Assembly (NCBI GenBank): GCA_026874595.1
Contig: CM049307.1
Coordinates: forward strand, 49,013,678 to 49,077,677
Reading direction: 5' to 3'
Source: Sipunculus nudus
Lineage: Eukaryota; Annelida; Sipuncula; Golfingiida; Sipunculidae
Length of the DNA stretch: 64,000 bases
The position numbers and the translations under genes are program-made. The notes below the pieces were generated by a model that was not told the DNA's origin, made no database searches, and saw nothing but the letters and a program-made list of their open reading frames with translations. Below are positions 27,601-38,100 of the stretch, one piece after another. The stretch's first letter is position 1; the number at the start of each line of letters is the position of its first letter.

Positions 27601-30600
27601 GTCTAATCTGAACCGCCAGGTTGTAGTAGTATTTGAAACCTCTTTACATTTGAGTGCATGAACCCTGTATTGGAAAGGTTTTTTTTTTCAATGTAAGGCC
27701 CGTTAATACCTTTGCAGTCGGTGTTTTTATTTGCAGTATTGGATTAATAGGTGTCATGGCAAAGGTGCGTACTACTATCCTACTCCTGTTAAAAAATCAC
27801 TTGTGGAAAACGTACATAGTGCTTATATTAACTAGCAAGGTATTAACATAATATACAAAAATGTGTGGAGAACTCGGCGTGACTAGAAGTGTGACCTTTA
27901 GTGACTCATTAGGCTCTGGTCGTGACCGTCCATACTCAGATGTGGTCTCAGAGCGAGGCTATCACATGCTATCCGTGAAGGAACAATAAGACGAAAATCC
28001 ACAAATATATGTTTTCACGACCCGAACGGCTTGTCCGGTATTGCATCTTTTCGTCATAAAAATCACATTTATATTTATATAAGGAAGTGAAGCACACAGT
28101 GACAGAGATAATTAACGCACTCTGCATGTATGAGGTGTTTCCCTTGCTTTTATCATTAAACTTAAGTACAAATATTAAATAAATGTGAGAAGTTTTGTCC
28201 GATTGAGATTTCAGCTAATTGAGTGGACAAAGATTCATCGAAGTTTGCATTGATCTGAAAGTATAGCGCGAAAAAAAACTTAAATATAGTATACGAAGAC
28301 GACTATTTCATAAATAAAAGAGCTTAAATACAGTTTTGTATTTGTAACCAAAAGACAGCAGACTCCAGATTGACTGTCCTGTTACCGTAAAAGTGTTTTC
28401 TTTTCCTCCGGGAAATACATAGACTGATCACAATGCCAGGTTCATATTCAGACCCTGGAGCTTAAAGTGTTTTGGCTGAGCGGCAGATGGTAGACTAAAC
28501 CCTATCCATTTATTTACGAAAACCTGCTACTGAAAGCTTGTTGTGAACTGAACGTGGGCGGGAGAGCTTCGGTTATACAAACCTCACGCGGCAGGCAATC
28601 TTATATGAGACTGAAAGTTCTTCTTGCGAGGTCACTTAGTCCAAGCTACAAAGCGCCCTGACCGCAAAAATCTCGGATACTCAAGGTGCGACACGGCCAG
28701 GTTGCAAGAACACTGGCGTACGAAGCTGAAGGTCGTGGGTTCAATCCCCACCGCGCCAGAATTTGGAATTTCTGTCTTACCTCAAAATGGTGCATATACT
28801 AATTTCTGCACCATGCAGATGCAAATATCTTGATAGCACTCCTGGAATCTAGGCCTATATCTGAACCAGGTGTAATTATGTTTCGATATCTTGATTACCG
28901 CAAGCCCGTAAAAACCTGACTCCAGAATCCAGGTAGTTTCATGATAACTATATATACAATTATATAATATATAATATTGAAACATAATTGTTTAAAAAAA
29001 ATTGATCTATCTTAATCTGAATCATGCATGCATTCGATCCTGCTATAAAAGACGTGTGTAGCTAGCCAAATCTTTAAATTTCCTAAAAATTTCCGCCGTT
29101 GAAAAGCCAAATTTTTAACCTGGCATCAGTTCAAACGTATCATTTCTTAGCTACCACTGACACACAGTTAGTTCTTTGATGCACTGGTACATTCAAACAT
29201 CGTTCCATGTGCTTTAGAAATCAATGGAAATCGCTCAGTGTCGTCGAGTACTCCGAATGAAAAGTTTTCAGCATTTCTCAGAAACAATGCTTTTGGCAGA
29301 GGGTCTTCAGGGATTACACTGTGAATATTGCTTCCATTTTAAATACAAATGAAAATCGCCGCTCTTCTAGCATTGTGGGATGCCTTTTTAAAGCCATTTA
29401 TGAAGCAGACGGTTTGTTCTGTGTACTACGGAAAATTGTTTACTCAGGAGGCCGTTGATTTGGTCCGTGGGGACAGATATTTTCCAGATTTTTAGCTCGG
29501 TCTCTCCGTTAACAAGGCACAAATCGTAACCGCTGGACCTGGCAGCTTCTCTCTTTTAAACGTCATTGTTTCCTGTTAAAACTTAAACCTCCTTTGAAGG
29601 GACTCTCATACATAGAAAAGCATGAATCTACAAACCCACTATATTGTCAGTTGTTGCCTGTATATGTGTCTGTGTTAAGAGACTTTTTTTTACCTGTGTG
29701 AACTGTAAAGCCTGGACAAAGCTTTGATACGCTGCCATATGTAAATCTGTAGATTACTGGAATTCATCCAGACCGCCAAATCCCCTATATGAATGTGTCG
29801 CGGAAAAAATGTGTCGTGGACAAAAACGAAACTTCTGAATATTGTAAAGCCTAGTATCAAAAGAAGAATGTGAAAATATGTCATCTGGTTAATTTTGCGT
29901 TGCCTCCCTGTGTGCTCTTTCTGCCCCCCCCCCCCCTTCTTTCTCTCTTTCTCTCTGTCTCTCTTGAAATCGCTTGCTTCGCGATCATATACAGCATTTC
30001 TGGTGTAATTATTACAATGTTCATAAAAAAAGGACATCCTCTCATCTGGTATGGGTCATATTAATGTTCATTATCAAAATTACCTGTAAAATTGGCATAA
30101 TTAAACCAACCAAGAAGGCCTAAGAATATGTATATGACGGCATCGATACAAACAAAAATCATGCGGCAGGTATCGCTGTTCGCGATAAAGAAATACTGAT
30201 GCGCAAAGAGCACTTTAGTAGCGGTCCTGTTGGAATCCATTTTATGACGACAAATAGGCTTCTTTCCATATTATATTCCGGTACATTGTGGCTTGAGATC
30301 TAGCCTTCGTGTAAGAAATAAAATATATTTTGATAAATTGTGGCTAACTCATCCATAAACCCATAATTGAACTTCTTCAGAAATCAGAACAGGCCTAAAA
30401 AGTGAACATGATAAGAAAGTGAAAGGATCTCCGTCATTCAATTGCTCTGGTGCATGTTTTATCTTGTTTATACAATGGATGAAAAGCTGTCTGTAGGTAG
30501 CAGTCAATACGTCGACAGTCCGTGGGGTAATGTTGCATTGCTCAGCGTCTGGGGCCGGTTCATTTACCGGAGCACGTATCCTCTGATGAAACCCAGACAC

Positions 30601-32126
30601 CCACGTGATCAGGGCGCTGAGGGCACCAGGTGTGAAGGATCCAGGAAAAGAACGGATATAAAACCTCATGTAATTACATTCAAAAGTCCTCTGACACTAC
30701 AGAGTAATCCCAAAATCTTGATTAGTCTATACAGATGCGTAGGGCATACTAGACATATTACGCATTGTGGTTCACGGGGATCGTTTCCGGCTTGGTATTT
30801 TATACGTTGCTTTTTAACTCGGTTTACTGAAAGCATCTGAGCGCAAATGTCTTGACGTCGTCACGGGATACCAAGAGGTAACATTATGTCTCATCACAGA
30901 TGGTTTATAATTAAAGAAAAATTAAAATTAGGATCGTTAAAGCAAAAAATACGCCTTAAATTTAAATGGCATTTACAATAAAGCGCCATTCCGTATCATT
31001 AATGTTTTAGTCAGTGCTGTACGCGGATATAATAATCTTGTTTACATAATAATTATATAATCTGTAATTGGAGTAAATCTGCTTTAATAAAAATATAATA
31101 AAAGGATGGAATTAACAGTGTCTCCTTCCCGGGTATTTTTGTTACACAGATGAGACACTACATGGCGCTGATCAGCATTTTAGATATATTTTACCGTAAA
31201 TACACCTCGAAAAACTATTAACTCAATTTACCGCATGGTGCGAGGACCCAGTACAACCAAAACGCCTCGTTTAAAGAACAGACAGGTGAGCGCTGTATCA
31301 ATAAACCGTGTAGGCACCTGCTGACACGGCGTCGTTTGATAGAACATGATATCAGGAGTGATTATTGACACATCATAACCGAGCTTCCGTGGTTACCTCC
31401 GTAAAGTGTAGTGCATTAGTAAAATTTAAAAATAGTTCCTGTGTCTAATAATCCTGAAGGACATTGCTAACTGGTGGCCAAGGTCTGCCTCCCTGACGGA
31501 TAATCATTTCTCAGTATATTGCTAGCCTAATTATACTGTTTTGCTGCTTAGGAATTATTACGGACCTTCAGTATAATAGTTGTCTGATCGTATTTCCGAT
31601 ATGATTGCTAATTGCGGCCCTGTCACGTCACTGTAGCTTGGGAATGTCATCCTCCAATAACACTTTCCTTATTAAGTCTGTAACTTTAGTTTTAAGATAA
31701 TTTGTGTATATTGTAAATAGCACAGGGCACGTGATTCACGCATATTTATATAAAATAATGGTGAACCCATTATTTTGACATGCTATCAGTGACATTCAGG
31801 TGTTAGTGCGCAAAATGGCAGCCTCTATGAGGTTTTACGAGAAATTAGATAAATAAGTCTGTCTTTGCTTGATAAGGGAGCGGGGATGCGACACCAAGTA
31901 TACTCCGAGGACCAGGTCCAGGTATTAACCTACTAGCGGAAAACTTTTGCTGGCAAGGGCACGTGTATCGACAAAGTTTTGAGTAAAATAACGCGTTTTG
32001 GTTCACGTCAAAATCCCCAAATGATAATAGGATTCTACGATACGAATAGCCAGCAGTACATGGTATACGCAATTTTTTTCAGGTTCTGTAAAAATCATAC
32101 TAACCCACAGAACAAAATAGCCCCCC

Positions 32127-32183
<57 letters not shown>

Positions 32184-35100
32184 CATATATATCGCCGTGT
32201 CCAGATCAGGATTCATTCCACAGTCTTAATATGTCACAGTTTTATTCGGTGTATTGCTGGATGCGTGTGTTTGATCTTATCATAGTGCTTATTACCAAGA
32301 AAAATACCCACAGCTTCAACCACCTGCATGGTTCCTTCATGGTAACCACAGACCTGTCCGAAGCGTTGATTGATATACGTGACGAGTATCAGGGAGCGTC
32401 CATTCAGAGGTCGTTACACCGCCTCCCCTCAACAGCCGTATCTTTATAAGTGGTTAAGGGTCTTTTGCCGCTCCGTACAAGGGATCGGCGACCGAATTCC
32501 AGTTATCACTGCCATGAGAAATGGATGCGTCGTCCCATGATTTACTGAGTGGATGAACTATTGTTCAGGAGGGTTGAATCGATGAGGGACTTGTGCGTGT
32601 TATGTCAACGTGGATTCCTTGCTTATTCTCTACAGACAGACTTGGGACTTTCAAGCATACCATAGATTCTTTCTGTGGATATCAATGTAGACTTTTACGC
32701 GATCGGGTGGTTATTACTTTTAAATTGGATTGTTAAAGTAGATAATTACAATTTTGAGAGAGATATTTGAATATTGTATAAGTTTTTCTTCATATGCTTT
32801 AATATTAAACAGTGCTATGTTGCAAAATACATTTTAATAGATAGTTTTCCAAATGGCTGATTTGGAAAGTTAATGGTTCATTTCGTCCCGTCAACTGGTA
32901 GCATGCGGTGCTTTGCCATAAATTCTTATAATCTGAATAAGTTAAGCATTGTCTTGGCATTAGTTTTGGGCTGTAAATTGAAATAAAATCGTGTCAGTGA
33001 TAAGTTTCGTTCAAAGCTTTGAGAGATATGATAACTTGAAGGCCATGTTTGAAAAGTATATCGCCTATATATTGTTGCCCTTGATCGTAGACCATGGAAA
33101 TAAAGCTTCAGAGCTCGCCGAAATTAAAAAAAAAAAGGTAAAAAGTATATAAGTGAAAAAGTTCCTTGTCGAGGTTTATCGGAGAAAAGAATCCCACAGA
33201 AATTCACACGGTCTGCGAAGGCATTTACATTTGGAATATAATTTAGGAGTAAGGGTGATTGTTAATACATCAACGATTTTTTTGGCAACAAGTAGAAAAG
33301 AAGAAAGTGTTCCCAATATGAATTTGAGCAAATATATATCCCTGAATAAAATCAATGAAAAAAAAAAATGCATAATTAAGAAGTGCATGAGGAATTTTCT
33401 TAAACTTTGACTTTCACCAAACTGTCATACTGTTAGAAAAAAAATATATATATATAAATATTTATATAAGAAGACACGGTGGAAGATTGAGCTTTCTTAA
33501 AGTATAGGCTTACTTCCGGTAGATTATGTCATTTATACAGCGGAGCGACTTAATTGTGATATTTTGAATGACAGTGGATAAATGCTAGATACGGTTCCCA
33601 TGACAGGCGCCTTGACTCCTGACGCAAATCTTGCCCTTTTGGAACCCGCTGTTAATTGCGCCGGGGGATCCAAGAGACACAGAGACGAAGATGATCAAAT
33701 TTTGCCGGTGGCGAACGAAGCATGAGCGAACGTAATGACATCCGATGACTGAAGAAAGCCAGTCTTGTCCAGACAGACTTATCTGATAAATTTACAGTGG
33801 TTGTGCTCAATATAGAGTCTGACAGATTCAACATTGCCCGAACATTGTCCTTGTCGTGCTTTCTGTCGGCTTCAACTTTGGTTTATACACAGTCCTGACA
33901 CGAATGACTACTAGGTCTAACCATGTTTCCTCATTGCCAGGACGTTAAACTGCCATATTTCATAGTACACCAGCAGGGGTCATAAACCAAGTAAACAGGA
34001 AATGAACCAATATTAATTTTTTTATACACATGAGGAATATTAATAAACTCACTACATAATGTGTTAGGAGATGCGTATACCGTAATATTTATATTTAATC
34101 GTCGTATTTATTTATAAAAATATGACGCTCGATGAATATTGCATTTTTTCCATTTTTTTTTAGAAAATTAAAACCGTTATTTCATGACTTTATTCATCCT
34201 GTGTAATCTGAGTATTGGAGGACCTAACAGATGATAAATTATGCCTATTTAACGATCAGCAACTTTTTTATATACAAGTGGATCCTGCCTGACCGACGTT
34301 TAGTAAGTTTAAATGCAACAGGGCGTCGTATTCAGATGTAACTTTCCTTTTTCTTGTTGTGTGCTGGTTCACACCTCGTATATTTTTAGATACATGTTGA
34401 TAATCTTTTGGGATTTTTCAGATATAATACATGGGAACCGGAGAGTAACATCTTGGACCCCTCCCTCCTGGCGACATTCAGATTAAGGTAATTATATTTT
34501 TTAGTTTCGCACCTTGATAGTGAAAGTTTGGAAATCTTAAAATGGATCTTTAATCCTTAATTTGCAGAATACAAGGCTAGCAGAGATAGTCCTTCCTGGT
34601 TTTATATACTCGAGTCATATATGACGTCTTGTAGTTATGTTTAATGTTTAGGAATACTCTTGAAACATTCTAAGTGGAAATAATGACCTTTCAGAAACAC
34701 GTTTTTATAGAACACGTAATATCTTCTAATAAACATCTATCAGTTACGGATTCTTGAAAATAAACGAGATAAATGTAGGCCTCGTTATGTCCGTAACCTC
34801 ACTTGTACATGGTACCTCTTATTTGCGTGCAAAATCATAAATCTATAAATCCCCAGAGTCGGTAATTGGAAGGTTCCTTTATATGAGCCTAGCTTTTGCT
34901 ATCCTTTCTTGGGAGAAGATTAAAAAATAAGTAAAATGTCAAGAGGAGATTGCCTACAGATGCAGCCTAGACAAAGCTCATCAATATTCTATTTCATTAT
35001 GTAACATTCACGGCCCAGGATGCCATCACAACCAACGCCTCGTGTATTACCCTCTTATTTCTGCCATCGTTCTTGTTTTCAAAGCACTGATCGTCGTTAT

Positions 35101-38100
35101 AGTCTTGTTTATCATAATCTTCTGCTTGGCTTTCAGACAGAAGAATCGACGGAGCAAATATAAAGGCTCGCACAGAGTAACAAAACAGCGGACTAAAACG
35201 TGCTCGCCAGTGGCAGAAGCAATAAAGGTCGGTTTATCTCCAGGCTCGTCTAATATTATTTTAGTCCTCCGGCTTCACATGAAACTAGAGAGCAACACTT
35301 GCACTTTAAACAGGGGCTGATCTATCAGTTCCTAAAGTGGGCCCGAGTGGTACATGATTTATCTTCAGTCTCACATAATTAATAAGCACCACAACTGTGA
35401 TTGAAACACGCAGGAACTCTCAGTTTAACGAGGGGCGGATCCATAAATGTTTTAAGTGGGGAAGGGAGCTACACGGTGAATCATCCGTCTCGCATTGTCT
35501 TGATGTACCCCCCCCCCCCTCCCACTCCAGGGGCGGATTTAGAGGCCGCACAGGGGGCGCCCCACCTCTTTTTGGACCAAACAAATTTGTGAATTAAGTA
35601 ATATACGATAAATATCAAAAGGAACCTTTACGCCTACCATTGTTTTCTTCCCTATTCTGCTGCATGCGAATGTTATCAGCTGGTTATTCATTAAGTCTAG
35701 CATTTCGGGCCATTTATTACCCTTACCAGGATGTAGACCGCCCAACCCTCTTCCTGAGATCCGGTATAGCCCCTGCTCAATCCATGTGGAATAGCAGAAC
35801 CACGCTTTCGATTTAAACCAGGAATGAGACCAAACATTTCTAAAGAAACTCCCTTTGTACCATTTTAATAAGTAGCTCTGTCTTCAACAGGAAAGTTCCG
35901 CTTTCACTTTGGGCAGGGGTGAATCTGGTACTTAACGTGCTGAGGGGTGTGCACAGTTCATCTTGGGACAAGGCCGAGAGCATTATTTTTACTTTCTACA
36001 GAGATTGGTTTAGAATTTCTTAGGTGGACAATGGGTGGTACAAGGTGTATTATAGTCTCTTTAGAAGATTGAAAAGGATATGCATGTTATTTTCCTTAAT
36101 ATACTTATCCCTTATAAACTGGTAAGAATGAGTGTGTAATAGCCTTAAACAAGACCTCAAAACCAAGGTTATGATATACTGGGGAAACAATATATACGTG
36201 GTATACGCATGGAAGGCAAATTGATTTCATTTTAGTACAAAAGTGTCTGGGTTATCTTTCAAACCTTTTTTTTCTGTGTTTCTTGAAAATTTGTGAATAA
36301 ACTAAATTGGGGGCCTGATATTTTCCCCCTCACGTTGATATGTGCCAAATGTTCGAATTACTTTTGCCTATCTTGAAAAAAAAAATTCTAATCGCTTTAG
36401 ATGTCTGAACTCGTTATCTATTCCTTAAAATATCATCGCTAGACGGTCGAATTTGTTATATATCAAAATTATTCTGTCCATCGTGTTTAAAATAATGAGG
36501 TATATATTGATCTATATTTTACCCAATGGAATCTGGAAAAACTTGAGATTGTTACGTGTCGGTTTTGTATTCCACGGGCATACTTTCAAATGAGCATGCA
36601 CCTAGCTTCAGACACCTCTGTTTTACAGAATTGTAGATTAATTGAGCACTAACAGGGTACTTATAAGCAGAAGGCCAAATTGTATACCAGACACTGCCGT
36701 CGCGGCAGCGTTGTCTATTGAGAAAACAAAAAAATCGTTATATAGACGAAACTGTTTGTTTGGAATCACTTGAGCAAACGCTGATCTGTGGCTCTAACAA
36801 ATCATGCCAGGTCAAAGACACGTACAGAAATATAACACAGGTGCGAGCTTTTCCCGGCTGGGGAGATACAGTCCATTGGGAAATGAAAGGGTGCTGAATA
36901 GCGGCCAGCTAGAACATATTTATGACTTGCCAGACGATAACATTCAAAACATGATCGGGGATCCGCCTTTGAGACAGCGGTCTGCGGTGCTTCGGTGGTA
37001 AATTGGCCAAAATAAATATACCCGCTAAGACCCTGTCTGACTCGCCAGAGGCTACACCCGCGCTGGATGCGGGACGGCTGTTCCCCCGGGACTTCTCGTC
37101 CGAACAAAACATCACCCTTGTCATTTGACTTGTGTTACGAGGTGTTTCTAGATTTGGAATATCAAACAACCTCCTTCTCGGTATTTTACAATGATTAGAT
37201 CCGTCACTTTATATCACGTACCAGTACTCGATGGTACTATCTGTCATTGTTCCTGCTTACATTAGTCCTTATATTTAATTTAAAACTACGACAACTTGAC
37301 CTATTTTCAGACTACGCAAACAGTATGATATTAAAGCCAGCAAAACAAGTCTGTCAGGACAGTCTTTTGTGTATTTCTAGATATATCTCTCTAGCTATAC
37401 CTATTTGGTATTTAAGTCTATCAAGCATGGATTAATCTCATCGATTACGTAATGAACACTGGTATTGTCTAACATTGAAAGCAAATGACCCGAATTCATG
37501 TCAGCTAAATATTTGCCTGCCATAGCTTCACTCAAGCATTGAGAAATCACGGACAAACATGTTACATTATGTTATTCCAACCAACGGATAATCTGTCTAT
37601 AGAAAGATATATTTGTTTCGACCAAAGTAACACATTACAATTAATACAAACTCATCGAATCGTAAAAGGTGCAACTGAGGCCGTACCGTATGATCATCGC
37701 TAATTTTATTTGATCAAATTTATTATTCATAAGTCTTGCTAGTTTAATGTGATGATGTACATTGGTGTGGCTTTTATTTATTTACAGAAAGTTGCCTTCA
37801 CGCCAAAGAAGCGATGGGTCCGGAACTACGCGATCGATGTTTTCCTGGAAAAATCAGAGGACGATGATTCCTACTCTGACCGTGAATACAACTCGGAAGT
37901 GAGGAGCTATCCCGAACCAGCCAACCAGGACCAGTTCCGGACAAAACTTACCAGCGACCCCTTCATTGGCGACATCGGCGCTAACGTCACAGTGACATCG
38001 GCGGAGAGCGGCGATGAATGCCCCAGCGTCAGTTCCCCTGACATCATCAGCAATGACCAACCGATGTTTTGTTCGTCAGAGCAAACCTTAAACGAAGACC

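Larger units (their letters stand above)
6631..34421 (+). other. Pc intron 2 (about 27.8 kb, repeat-filled)
   Basis: A GT-AG intron (GTAAGT ... TTTTTCAG) lying inside the chromodomain, within the K35 codon. It contains most of the satellites and transposon relics listed separately. No ORF in it resembles a host gene or a complete transposase or reverse transcriptase. Confidence 0.85.

Noticed and set aside
30442-30840. 132-codon + strand ORF and 106-codon ORF on the opposite strand
   Set aside because: Composition and motifs do not resemble a protein family, and both strands are equally open.
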